This document shows, in pieces, positions 50,489 to 58,625 of a DNA stretch of 64,000 nt. The position numbers were made by a program, and so were the translations under genes. The notes beneath the pieces are model-generated. The model was not told the origin of the DNA. It made no database searches and worked only from the letters and a program-made list of their open reading frames with translations. Numbering within the stretch: position 1 is the first letter of the stretch; every line of letters begins with the position of its first letter. Origin of the DNA: Pseudomonadota bacterium (GTDB lineage: Bacteria; Pseudomonadota; Gammaproteobacteria; Burkholderiales; Rhodocyclaceae); contig JAFEDK010000019.1 of NCBI GenBank assembly GCA_018241665.1, positions 387,842 through 451,841 on the forward strand. Direction: 5' to 3'.

Positions 50489-51719
50489 CATTCGCACGCA
50501 CGGTCAGACAGGCGCGCTGTTCTTTGACTTCCGCGTCGAAGGTGCCCGCTGCCGTGAATACACAACACTTCCGGACACCGCTGCCAACAAGAAGAAGATG
50601 GAGAAGGTGATGAAGATGATCGAAGCCGACATCACCGCCGGCATCTTCGACTACAGGAAGTACTTCCCGGCCAGCAAGAACGCGGCCCGCTTCGATGCTG
50701 TTCCGGCGGTCAGCGTTGCGGTGCCCATCACCGCACCGGACACACCACCGGTAGCCCCGACGCCCCTCTTCAAGGACTTCGCTGAGACCTGGTACCTGGA
50801 GAAGGAAGTGGAGTGGCGCAAGTCCCATCGGATCACCATCCGCAGGGAACTCGACAGCCTGATTTCCCGCTTTGGGGAGATGGCGGTCGGCCAGATCACC
50901 AAGGCTGACGTACTTGCCTACCGCGCCGAACTCGGCAAAGTAACCGCGCGGGGCAAGGAAACCAAACTGTCTGCTGCACGGATCAACAAGATGCTGAACC
51001 CACTCAGGCAAATCCTCAACGAAGCGGCCGACCGCTTCAATTTTCCCACGCCTTACCAGAACATCAAACAGCTTCGCATCAAGCGGACCGATGTGGATCC
51101 CTTCTCCCTCGAAGAGGTGAAGTCCATCCTCTCCACCGTGCGCGAGGATTTCCGCGACTACTTCACCGTGCGCTTCTTCACCGGCATGCGCACCGGAGAG
51201 GTGGACGGCCTCAAGTGGAAGTACATCGATTTCGAGCGCCGACTGATTCTGGTCCGCGAGACGGTCGTCCTCGGTGACGAGGAGTACACCAAGACCGACG
51301 GCTCTCAGCGGGACATCCAGATGAGCCAGCTTGTGTTCGACGCCCTGAAGCGTCAGCACGCGGCGACGGGGAAGCACTCGGACTTTGTCTTCTGTAACCG
51401 CCTGCACAAGCCGCTGGATCACAAGAACGTGACCAACCGGGTCTGGTATCCGCTGCTACGTCATCTGGGCCTCAAGAAGCGACGCCCCTACCAGTGCCGG
51501 CACACGGCGGCCACCCTGTGGCTCGCCGCCGGCGAGGCGCCGGAGTGGATCGCGCGGCAGCTCGGCCACACGACGACCGAGATGCTGTTCCGGGTCTATT
51601 CCCGCTACGTCCCCAACCTGACTCGCCGGGATGGTTCGGCCTTCGAGCGCCTGATCACCCAGTCGATTGCCGACACCCCCTTGCCCGTGAATCCCGTCGA
51701 GGAGACCCGCCATGTCTGA
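50481..51719 (+). CDS. Tyrosine-type site-specific integrase
   Basis: A 412-residue recombinase. N-terminal arm-binding domain of the DUF3596 type (SIRTHGQTGALFFDFRVEG..DYRKYFP), a SAM-like core-binding domain (about 100-200) and the catalytic domain with R237 in TGMRTGEV, CRHTAATLW (Arg 340, His 341), LGHTTTEMLF and the nucleophile Tyr 373 in RVYSRY. All catalytic residues look intact; the first box II His is replaced by Tyr, common in this subfamily. The ATG at 50481 follows GGAGG. It overlaps both neighbours. Confidence 0.92.
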   Translation: MGSIRTHGQTGALFFDFRVEGARCREYTTLPDTAANKKKMEKVMKMIEADITAGIFDYRKYFPASKNAARFDAVPAVSVAVPITAPDTPPVAPTPLFKDFAETWYLEKEVEWRKSHRITIRRELDSLISRFGEMAVGQITKADVLAYRAELGKVTARGKETKLSAARINKMLNPLRQILNEAADRFNFPTPYQNIKQLRIKRTDVDPFSLEEVKSILSTVREDFRDYFTVRFFTGMRTGEVDGLKWKYIDFERRLILVRETVVLGDEEYTKTDGSQRDIQMSQLVFDALKRQHAATGKHSDFVFCNRLHKPLDHKNVTNRVWYPLLRHLGLKKRRPYQCRHTAATLWLAAGEAPEWIARQLGHTTTEMLFRVYSRYVPNLTRRDGSAFERLITQSIADTPLPVNPVEETRHV

Positions 51720-52686
51720 TGCCCGCAAAACTGTGTTTTCCCTGAACCAGCTGCCGCAGCCGGACCACGTCATCGATCGCCTGCCGCCGGTCTTCCGAAT
51801 CCAGTCGATCGAGCGCCTACCCTTCGACGCGCGCAACCTGCTCAACGTGGCGGTCGTCTTCCACGAGCGGGCGGTACTGCGGGTGGAATGGCTATGCCGG
51901 CATCCGGATAGCCGCCTGACGGTCGGCAGCCTCGTGTCGATCCGCTGGCTGGGTCGGCCGACCAGCACCCTGGGGGCGATCCGGATCGCTCGGCTGGTGA
52001 AGCTCGAACGGCCCGAGGCGAGCTTGAATCCCTTCGACACGGTGCCCCACGCCTGGGTCCGGGATCGGGAGCTCGTCGCGCGGGCAGCGCGCTTCTGGGA
52101 AAGCCTGAGCCGTCCGCTGCAGCACCTTTTCAACGCGGTGTTCTGGGAGCCGCGGCGCTTCCAGCGTTATCTCGAGGGGCCGAGTTCGCTCCAGGGGCAT
52201 CACAACGGCCGTAACGGCAACTTTCGCCATGCGCTGGAAGTTGCCGAGCGGGCCCGTACCCTCGGCAGCCATCACGCGGAGGTGCATCTGCCTGTGCTGA
52301 TCGCGGCGAGCCTGCTCCACGACGCGGGTAAGGCCGAGGAGTACAAGTTCAATCCGGTGCGGTGCCGCTACGAGATGACGGAGCGCGGGGCGCTGCTGGG
52401 CCACAAGCATACGATTCTCGAGTGGATCGCCGCAGCCCGGGCCCAGCACCGGGTGATCGTGCCCGAGGCCCATTACCTCGCACTTCTTCATGCCATCACC
52501 GCCGCCAAGGGGGCGCCCGACTGGCTGGGGCTGCGGGAGCCCCTGAGCCTGGACGCCCACATCCTGTCGACGGTGGACCGCCTCTCGGGCCAGGCCGATC
52601 TCGTCAGCCGCCACGCCGCGCGGGACGGGGGCTTCGGTGCCTATCACCGCCACCTGGGCGGACGGCCTTACGTCGTGCGGGAGTGA
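51712..52686 (+). CDS. HD-domain phosphohydrolase/nuclease-like protein (YhaM/TraI-like)
   Basis: A 324-residue protein. The N-terminal about 110 residues are beta-rich and may be an OB fold (LNVAVVFHERAVLRVEWLC, LTVGSLVSIRWLG). The C-terminal part is an HD domain with GNFRHALEVAE (His), LLHDAGKAEEY (the HD pair), LLGHKHTI and LALLHAITAAKG. The arrangement resembles the 3'-5' exonuclease YhaM. Its ATG overlaps the integrase stop by eight bases, so it moves with the element. Role in the element is unknown. Confidence 0.7.
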   Translation: MSDARKTVFSLNQLPQPDHVIDRLPPVFRIQSIERLPFDARNLLNVAVVFHERAVLRVEWLCRHPDSRLTVGSLVSIRWLGRPTSTLGAIRIARLVKLERPEASLNPFDTVPHAWVRDRELVARAARFWESLSRPLQHLFNAVFWEPRRFQRYLEGPSSLQGHHNGRNGNFRHALEVAERARTLGSHHAEVHLPVLIAASLLHDAGKAEEYKFNPVRCRYEMTERGALLGHKHTILEWIAAARAQHRVIVPEAHYLALLHAITAAKGAPDWLGLREPLSLDAHILSTVDRLSGQADLVSRHAARDGGFGAYHRHLGGRPYVVRE

Positions 52687-52818
52687 GGTTGGCTGCGCAG
52701 CCCCGACCCACCCGCGGCGGCGCCCGCAGCTCGCTTAGGAAATCGAGACGTTTCGCTATGCTGTTCCGGACAGCGGACGTCCCGTCATTCCACCCTTCGT
52801 AATTGCTTGGAGATTCTC

Positions 52819-53385
52819 ATGGATCAACATGATGACCGCGCTCGTCCTCAAACTCGGACCCTGCGTGGCACCTGCATCACCCGAACTGTCGACCTCGCCA
52901 ATCCGCGCCTGATCGGCGTCTGGAAATGGAACTTTGAAGAGGCCAGTCGCCGCCTGTACGCGGTGTGCGTCTATGCGCCCAACGTCCTGCGGGATGCCTA
53001 CCCCCTGGAGGAATTGGAACATCTGAAGGACTGCATCGCGCAGCAGGGCCACAAGGTCGAGAAGATGATCGACTGGACGCGGACCCAGCTCGACGCCGCC
53101 GGCCTGCAGGTGGGCGAATCTGGCCGGGTCGAGCTTTTGAGCGCCGATATCCGCACGCCCCTGGCGAGCGCTTACGCGGACCTCTTCCTCCGCGCCGATC
53201 TCGCCATCCAGCTGCTGGACGCCCTGTGGGTACAGGGGGCACTGACCGACGCGGGCCACGCGGAGCGGACCGGGGCGATGCGCCGCGCACCGCTCAGTGT
53301 CCTGGGTGCGATCCAGCGGATGCATGCGCGGTGCCGGGCGCACATCGAGGCGCTGTACCGACAACGGGAGTCGGGGCCGACATAG
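52819..53385 (+). CDS. Hypothetical protein of the integrative element
   Basis: A 188-residue mostly helical protein with a good ribosome site (TTGGAGAT). Visible points are the start LRGTCITRTVDLANPRLIGV, a likely coiled region KDCIAQQGHKVEKMIDWTRT and AYADLFLRADLAIQLLDALW. A resemblance to proteins carried by integrative conjugative elements (DUF1845-type) is possible but I cannot assert it. It stands alone, facing the XRE regulator gene. Confidence 0.6.
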   Translation: MDQHDDRARPQTRTLRGTCITRTVDLANPRLIGVWKWNFEEASRRLYAVCVYAPNVLRDAYPLEELEHLKDCIAQQGHKVEKMIDWTRTQLDAAGLQVGESGRVELLSADIRTPLASAYADLFLRADLAIQLLDALWVQGALTDAGHAERTGAMRRAPLSVLGAIQRMHARCRAHIEALYRQRESGPT

Positions 53386-53402
53386 ACGGCGTGTAGCCAG
53401 GC

Positions 53403-53717
53403 TCAGGCGCTTTGGAGGGTCTCGAGCTGGGTGATCAACTGGCGGAGCTGGTCCCGGGAGCACCCTCCCAAGAGCCGGATCAGTTCCGCCAGGTCGTCAT
53501 CCGGCTCGTACAAGCAGGAGACCGGAACACTCAGTTCTGCGGCCAGCCGCTGCGCCGTCTGCACGTCCGGCACATGCTTGCCCCGCTCGTACTGGTTAAT
53601 CCGCGCACTGGCAACGAACTGGTCAATCCCGGCCAGGATGCCGAGCTGCTTTTGCGATACGCCTCTCGCCTCCCGGGCTGCCCGTAGTCGCCTGGCAAAT
53701 ACTGACTTCTCTTCCAT
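53403..53717 (-). CDS. XRE-family transcriptional regulator
   Basis: A 104-residue helix-turn-helix protein: FARRLRAAREARGVSQKQLG, FVASARINQYERGKHVPD as recognition region, and a C-terminal helix (ELIRLLGGCSRDQLRQLITQ). Two near-identical CTAAG palindromes in its own promoter region are likely operators, so it probably represses itself and the lipoprotein gene to the right. Confidence 0.82.
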   Translation of the reverse strand: MEEKSVFARRLRAAREARGVSQKQLGILAGIDQFVASARINQYERGKHVPDVQTAQRLAAELSVPVSCLYEPDDDLAELIRLLGGCSRDQLRQLITQLETLQSA

Positions 53718-53739
53718 CCCCGTCCTCCGCGCGTGAGGA

Positions 53740-53788
53740 CTAAGAGATTCTTAGGAAGGACGCCTATGGCATACTAAGGAATCCTTAG
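53740..53788. promoter_or_regulatory. Paired palindromic operators between XRE regulator and lipoprotein genes
   Basis: CTAAGAGATTCTTAG (53740-53754) and CTAAGGAATCCTTAG (53774-53788), both perfect dyads about the centre, centres 34 bp apart (about three helical turns). They lie 22-71 bp from the start of the XRE gene and upstream of the lipoprotein gene. Confidence 0.7.
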
Positions 53789-53894
53789 CTCTGTGGTCAT
53801 AAGACCCACCCAACTCGGGCCGCCGTGGCTTTTGACTGCGACGAAGTTCGCTCACACGACGGCCCACACATTGAATATCAATAAGGATCAAACC

Positions 53895-54548
53895 ATGTAC
53901 AAGATGACTGCTGCACTGGCGCTCTGCCTTGCGCTGACCGGCTGTGCCTCGATGAAGCCCTCGGTTCACACCGAATCGACCTTCGTGATTTACGACGTCA
54001 AACCCGCCACGCTCGACCGGAATCTGTTTCTGAAGGCCGTGCTCGACGGCGTGCAGAAGAGTGCCAGCAAGCTGCGGGTGAATCGTGAGATTCCCCCCGC
54101 GGAGCTGCCGGCCACGCCGGGGCGCTTTGAACTCCAGGATCCGTTTGCGAATTCGAAGATGGGAGCGCTACTGGCGTCCCAGGCCCAGAACATCCGCGTC
54201 CCGGTGTGCAAGAACGCGCTGATGACGGTCTCCACCGAAAACACCAGCATGGCGCAGTACGGCGAGCAGACGACCTTCTTCCTGTGCGTCCTGCCCTACA
54301 AGGACGGCTACCACATCGACATTCACGCGACCTTCGTGCGGGCGAGCAGCGGCTTGACCCCGCAGGGGATCAGCGCTGCGGTCGGACGCTCGCTCATCGG
54401 CGACTCGAGCCAGTTCATTCCGCGGACGATGAATAACGTCCGCGTTGCGGCCGAGTCGGTTGGGGGGAGGGTGACGGTGGTCGACAGCTACATCCCGGAG
54501 GATTTCAAAGGGGTGTTTGTGAATCAGGCCGAGAGTGCCGGCAAGTAA
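53895..54548 (+). CDS. Lipoprotein of unknown function
   Basis: A 217-residue protein with a short signal peptide and lipobox LTGC (MYKMTAALALCLALTGCASM). The mature part is globular, with two Cys (VPVCKNAL, FFLCVLPY) and a repeated aromatic/beta pattern. No family recognised. The ATG at 53895 follows AAGGATC. It precedes a small membrane-protein gene by 22 bp and shares the operator region of the XRE regulator. Confidence 0.7.
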   Translation: MYKMTAALALCLALTGCASMKPSVHTESTFVIYDVKPATLDRNLFLKAVLDGVQKSASKLRVNREIPPAELPATPGRFELQDPFANSKMGALLASQAQNIRVPVCKNALMTVSTENTSMAQYGEQTTFFLCVLPYKDGYHIDIHATFVRASSGLTPQGISAAVGRSLIGDSSQFIPRTMNNVRVAAESVGGRVTVVDSYIPEDFKGVFVNQAESAGK

Positions 54549-54570
54549 GCCCAGGAAGGAGACACCTCAA

Positions 54571-54930
54571 ATGGACAAACGCGTCGTTGGAACACTCTTG
54601 GGTATCGCCGGCATGCTGTTGTGGTTCATGCCCTGGACGGAGTTCTCCATGGGAGACATGGACTTCTACCGGACCGGTAGTCACGTTGGCGGCATCGCTT
54701 ACATCCTGCTGATGAGCTCGCTGGCCTCTGCGGTGCTGTCCTGGGTGCCCCAGCCAGTGCCACGCATCATCGTGGCCGCGCTCTCGACGCTGCTCAGCGG
54801 GTACTTCTGGCTGAGTATGGGGGAGGTTGCTGCCTGGGGGCTGGTCGGGCTATGCATGGTCAGCGGCATCAGTCTGCTGGACGCAATTGAAGAGCACTTG
54901 GCCTTCAAGCGCAAAGAGAAGCTCAAATAA
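54571..54930 (+). CDS. Small membrane protein
   Basis: A 119-residue protein with about four transmembrane segments (near 5-20, 38-56, 62-80 and 84-100) and a basic C-terminus (FKRKEKLK). A strong ribosome site AGGAAGGAG precedes the ATG. It probably forms a two-gene unit with the lipoprotein. Function unknown. Confidence 0.7.
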   Translation: MDKRVVGTLLGIAGMLLWFMPWTEFSMGDMDFYRTGSHVGGIAYILLMSSLASAVLSWVPQPVPRIIVAALSTLLSGYFWLSMGEVAAWGLVGLCMVSGISLLDAIEEHLAFKRKEKLK

Positions 54931-55179
54931 ACCTTCAATGCCAGAATGAGGGGGCGCCGCAGTCACCTACAGATACCGATGGCTGTTTGCGAGAGCCATC
55001 ACCTGTTCAGGGGACTCGGTGCCCCCTGATGTTGAGAAGCACTGCTACTACTTCCTGCGAAAAATCCCTGCACATTCAACCAGAATGAGCAGTTCAGACG
55101 CGTTGATGGCGCCGCCATGATCGTGCGGGACATCGATGGCGATCCCCAAGTCGATCAGATCCCGCGGCCTCGATCAGGT
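54931..55179. other. Intergenic DNA without recognisable gene
   Basis: About 250 bp between the small membrane protein and the converging PEP-CTERM gene. No tRNA fragment, insertion-sequence end or convincing terminator is seen. I looked here for a right attachment site matching the tRNA-Arg 3' end and found none. Confidence 0.5.
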
Positions 55180-55914
55180 TCAAGGCCTGCGGCGGCGCAT
55201 GAAGCCCAGTCCCGCCAAACCAAGTCCAGTTAGCACCATGCTTGTCGGCTCCGGAACCGTCGTGCCCCCCGAAGGCGTGCTTCCGTCTAGGTTGAAGTGG
55301 AAAGACTGCCCCGAGACTTCACTGGCTACTGTCGCAGCGCCTCCCGAGAAAAGCGAAATTTCTCCCAGACTATTAACGGATGGCAGGCCGTCACGGATGC
55401 CCACGTAAACACTTTTGGTCGAGTTTCCCGCGGTAACGTCACCATAGTAAAAGCCCACATCCCCGTCCGCGGCAGCGCGCGCAGAGCTTGGGTTGTTGAG
55501 CACCAACTGAAACTGGGCACGCCCCGTGTAGTTGTTTAGGGAATAGCCGAGTCGATCCCAGGTCACGACAACTTGATCGGCATCCACTTGCCGAAAATAG
55601 ACCCCGGATCCTCCCGTGCTGGAGGCGATTGCACCCAGCGGATCGCCACGGCTATAGAGATCGCTCCAGTAGACGCCGATGCTCTTGGTGGATGCGACGC
55701 CGGGAAAGCTGACGAAGCCATCGTTGTACACGAGCATCGAATGAAAGGTCTCGCCAAACAAGTCGAGCCCAAAGGGCAAGGGTGCGGTGTAGTGCAGATC
55801 GTCGTTAGGCGTGTAGCCCGTTAGCAATTGCCCAAAATCGGATGTGTAGAGACTCGCCTGGGCGCTGACGGTGGATAGGGACAACGCAGCCAGAATCAAG
55901 ATCTTTCTCATCAT
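55180..55914 (-). CDS. PEP-CTERM exoprotein with nidogen-like domain
   Basis: A 244-residue exported protein. The signal peptide is MMRKILILAALSLSTVSAQA; the body (MLVYNDGFVSFPGVASTKSI, GVYWSDLYSRG, VVVTWDRLGYS, AQFQLVLNN, DVGFYYGDV) follows the NIDO pattern of extracellular adhesive proteins; the C-terminus VPEPTSMVLTGLGLAGLGFM plus RRRR is a PEP-CTERM anchor. ATG at 55914 or 55911, both near GGAAGG. It is surprising inside an integrative element and may be chromosomal DNA between two elements. Confidence 0.78.
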   Translation of the reverse strand: MMRKILILAALSLSTVSAQASLYTSDFGQLLTGYTPNDDLHYTAPLPFGLDLFGETFHSMLVYNDGFVSFPGVASTKSIGVYWSDLYSRGDPLGAIASSTGGSGVYFRQVDADQVVVTWDRLGYSLNNYTGRAQFQLVLNNPSSARAAADGDVGFYYGDVTAGNSTKSVYVGIRDGLPSVNSLGEISLFSGGAATVASEVSGQSFHFNLDGSTPSGGTTVPEPTSMVLTGLGLAGLGFMRRRRP

Positions 55915-55953
55915 CAACACCTTCCACGCCATGCATAATGACTATTATATTCC

Positions 55954-56232
55954 GTGGATTGGCTGTCCCAGTCAACGCATGCTTCATCCGTGGATGAAAC
56001 TGCGTTCAAAATCCTTCAGCGAGACTTGGGAAATGGCATCCGAGTGGCCCGCAAGGTAGTCGGCTTGTCGCAGGAGGCGCTCGCCCTTGCTGCAGACGTT
56101 GATCGCAGTTACGTCTCCCAGCTCGAGCGCGGGGTGGCGAACCCATCTCTCGGAGTTCTTCTGAGAGTGGCAGAAATTCTGGAATGCCAGCTCAAGGTGA
56201 CATTGGAGCACGGCAAGCCAAGCATGGTTTGA
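55954..56232 (+). CDS. XRE-family regulator upstream of the defence operon
   Basis: A small helix-turn-helix protein of up to 92 residues: GIRVARKVVGLSQEALALAA, then DVDRSYVSQLERGVANPSLG as recognition helix and LLRVAEILECQLKVTLEH. The ATG at 55954 gives the longest form; a GTG at 55990 would give an 80-residue protein of more usual length. It reads toward the defence genes 142 bp away and may control them. Confidence 0.75.
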   Translation: MDWLSQSTHASSVDETAFKILQRDLGNGIRVARKVVGLSQEALALAADVDRSYVSQLERGVANPSLGVLLRVAEILECQLKVTLEHGKPSMV

Positions 56233-56259
56233 GCGTGCTTGATCCCAGCTCAAATGAGC
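56228..56259. promoter_or_regulatory. Possible operator between XRE gene and defence operon
   Basis: TTTGAGC (56228-56234) and its inverse GCTCAAA (56248-56254), the latter overlapping a second small dyad GCTCA-AA-TGAGC (56248-56259). The remaining sequence to 56374 must hold the mad1 promoter but I see no clear -35/-10 pair. Confidence 0.3.
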
Positions 56260-56374
56260 CTGACAAGGATGAACCCAGCTAAAGCCGGTTAAACCCTAAT
56301 GGACTGACTGAAGGTGGCGTAAACTGTGTTCAATTGCCGCCATTCCGGCGGCGCATTTCTGTTTGGGTGCAGAC

Positions 56375-56590
56375 ATGGACGACCGCTGGCTCTCTGTCGA
56401 TGAAATCGCCGATTACCTTGGTGTGGCCAAAGACACCATCTACACCTGGGTGACCTCGAAGGGCATGCCGGGGCACAAGGTCGGACGCTTCTGGAAGTTC
56501 AAGAAGGAAGACGTGGACGCCTGGGTGCGAGAGGGCGGTGCCGCTGCCAGCAGTGATGACTTTGATGACAAGGAGCCGCGCAATGCCTAA
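56375..56590 (+). CDS. mad1: MAD1: small helix-turn-helix (excisionase-type) protein of MADS
   Basis: A 71-residue protein of the helix-turn-helix 17/MerR-excisionase fold: WLSVDEIADYLGVAKDTIYT, then GHKVGRFWKFKKEDVDAWVR. In the methylation-associated defence system (MADS) the first gene encodes just such a small HTH protein. Its 3' end overlaps the methyltransferase gene by eight bases. A regulatory role for the operon is likely but not shown by sequence. Confidence 0.78.
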   Translation: MDDRWLSVDEIADYLGVAKDTIYTWVTSKGMPGHKVGRFWKFKKEDVDAWVREGGAAASSDDFDDKEPRNA

Positions 56591-58625
56591 GCAGCGCTCC
56601 GCACAGGACAACAATGATATGAGTGACCTTGATCAAGCAGCCCAAGCGCCTGAGTGCGCACTCGAAGAGGGCAAGGTCTTTGACTACATCACCGGCAAAC
56701 CGGTGAAGGACAGCGACAAGGAACAAGTCCGCCAGCGCATCGCCCGCGCCATCATCCATGAGTACGGCATTGCTGCCGAAGACATGGAGCCTGACTTCAA
56801 GCTCAAGGTACTGGGCAAGAACCGCAAGCTCGACATCGCCATCTTCAAGCCCGGCCAAGCGCACACGATAGACAACCTCTACCGTGCCGTGGCGGTCGAA
56901 AAAGAACCCAAGCTCGGCACCAAGGGCGCCTATCGCATGCGCGACCCGGAAGAGGCGCGCAAAGAGTTTGAGCTGCTGGAAACCGTGATGGCAGAAGTCG
57001 ACTGCTGCGACTACGGCCTGTGGACCAACGGCCTGGAGTTCTTCTTCTTCAAGAAGGAAGTCACCCGTTTCGACACCAAGTTCAAGCCCATAGGCGATTG
57101 GCCCTTGGGTGACGATACCTTCAGCGTCGAAGGCCGCTCCATGGGGCGCTTGCGCCGCGCCGATCCGGTCATGCTGCGCACAGCCTTCCGTCGCTGCCAC
57201 AACTACATCCACGGCAACGAAGGCATGCCCAAGGACGCTGCCTTCTGGCAGTTCCTGTACCTCATCTTCTGCAAAATGTATGACGAACAGCAGCCCAACG
57301 ATGCACGTCGCTTTTGGGTGGGGCCGTTTGAGCCGTTTGAGCCAACTGGGCGCGAGCAAATCCGCCTGCGCATCAAGCCGCTTTTTGAGGCGGTAAAGAA
57401 GAAGTACAGCAGTCTTTTCAAGGGCAACGAAGAGATCACCTTGTCCGACCGGGCCTTGGCTTTTATCGTTTCCGAGCTGGCTCGTTACGACTTTGGTCGC
57501 ACCGATGTGGATGCCAAGGGTACGGCCTACCAAGAGATCGTCGGCACCAATTTGCGCGGAGATCGGGGCCAATACTTCACGCCGCGTGGCGCCATCAGCC
57601 TGGTGGTCAAGATGCTGGCCCCCAAAGAGAGCGAGCGTGTCCTGGACTCGTCCTGCGGCACGGGCGGCTTCTTGGTCGAGACCTTGAACTACCTGAACAA
57701 AGCCTTCCACGAAGAAAAGCGCATCAAGGCAGGTGACGAGAACACCGAAGAGTTCATCTCCATCCGTGACCGGCTCGCCAACTTTGCAGCCAAGAACTTG
57801 TTCGGCGCCGACTTCGACCCCTTCCTGGTTCGTGCCGCTCAGATGAACGTGATGATGGCGGGCAATTCACTGGGTAGCCTGTACCACATGAACTCGCTGG
57901 AATTTCCAGCGGGGCACCTGCCCGGCGTTCAAGCTGCCAAAGAGGCCATCCCGCTCGGCACCATCGATGTCTTGATGACCAACCCGCCGTTTGGTTCAGA
58001 CATCCCTGTCACTGAGAAGACCATCCTGGAGCAGTACGAGCTGGCCCGCCGCTGGGAGCGCCGAGGTGACGGTTTCGTGATGACCAACGCCATCAAGCCT
58101 GCCGTGTCGCCCGAGGTGCTGTTCATCGAGCGCTGCGTCAAGTGGCTCAAGCCCGGTGGCCGAGCCGGCATCGTCCTGCCAGACGGCATCCTGGGCAACC
58201 CTGGCGATGAGTACATCCGTTACTGGATTCTTCGCCACTGCTGGGTCCTGGCCAGCATCGACCTGCCGGTGGAGTCCTTCATCGTCGAGGCCAACGTCAA
58301 CATCTTGACCAGCTTGCTCTTCCTGAAGCGCAAGCCTGAAGAGGTGATCAAGGCAGAAGACCTGGGCCAGAAGAAGGACTACCCCGTCTTCATGGCAGTC
58401 GCAGAGAAGGTGGGCTTCGACCGCCGTGGCAACACCCTCTACAAGCGACACCCTGACGGCGAAGAAATCCTGGTGGATGTCAGTCACGAGGAGAAGGTCC
58501 GCATCGGCGGTGGCCTGCAAGTGCGCACGCTGCATCGCAAAGAACGCATCCTCGACGACGACTTGCCCGAAATCGCCAAGGCGTATGCCGAGTTCCGCGC
58601 CCAACATCCGGAGCCCAGCAAATGA
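56583..58625 (+). CDS. mad2: MAD2: N6-adenine DNA methyltransferase with HsdR-N-like front domain
   Basis: A 680-residue protein. Residues about 35-150 look like the N-terminal nuclease-type domain of type I restriction enzymes (Asp 84 in RKLDIAIFK and E106-K-E-P-K110 in VAVEKEPK). A helical HsdM-N region follows, and the methyltransferase core has motif I in LDSSCGTGGF (from about 354) and motif IV NPPF at 467-470, the type for adenine N6 methylation. GDRGQYFTPRGAI is typical of HsdM. The ATG at 56583 overlaps mad1. With the HsdS-like MAD5 it should mark host DNA; no HsdR-type translocase is visible. Confidence 0.88.
   Translation: MPKQRSAQDNNDMSDLDQAAQAPECALEEGKVFDYITGKPVKDSDKEQVRQRIARAIIHEYGIAAEDMEPDFKLKVLGKNRKLDIAIFKPGQAHTIDNLYRAVAVEKEPKLGTKGAYRMRDPEEARKEFELLETVMAEVDCCDYGLWTNGLEFFFFKKEVTRFDTKFKPIGDWPLGDDTFSVEGRSMGRLRRADPVMLRTAFRRCHNYIHGNEGMPKDAAFWQFLYLIFCKMYDEQQPNDARRFWVGPFEPFEPTGREQIRLRIKPLFEAVKKKYSSLFKGNEEITLSDRALAFIVSELARYDFGRTDVDAKGTAYQEIVGTNLRGDRGQYFTPRGAISLVVKMLAPKESERVLDSSCGTGGFLVETLNYLNKAFHEEKRIKAGDENTEEFISIRDRLANFAAKNLFGADFDPFLVRAAQMNVMMAGNSLGSLYHMNSLEFPAGHLPGVQAAKEAIPLGTIDVLMTNPPFGSDIPVTEKTILEQYELARRWERRGDGFVMTNAIKPAVSPEVLFIERCVKWLKPGGRAGIVLPDGILGNPGDEYIRYWILRHCWVLASIDLPVESFIVEANVNILTSLLFLKRKPEEVIKAEDLGQKKDYPVFMAVAEKVGFDRRGNTLYKRHPDGEEILVDVSHEEKVRIGGGLQVRTLHRKERILDDDLPEIAKAYAEFRAQHPEPSK

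Noticed and set aside
54931-55179. Right attachment site of the island
   Set aside because: No copy of the tRNA-Arg 3' end is present in this gap.
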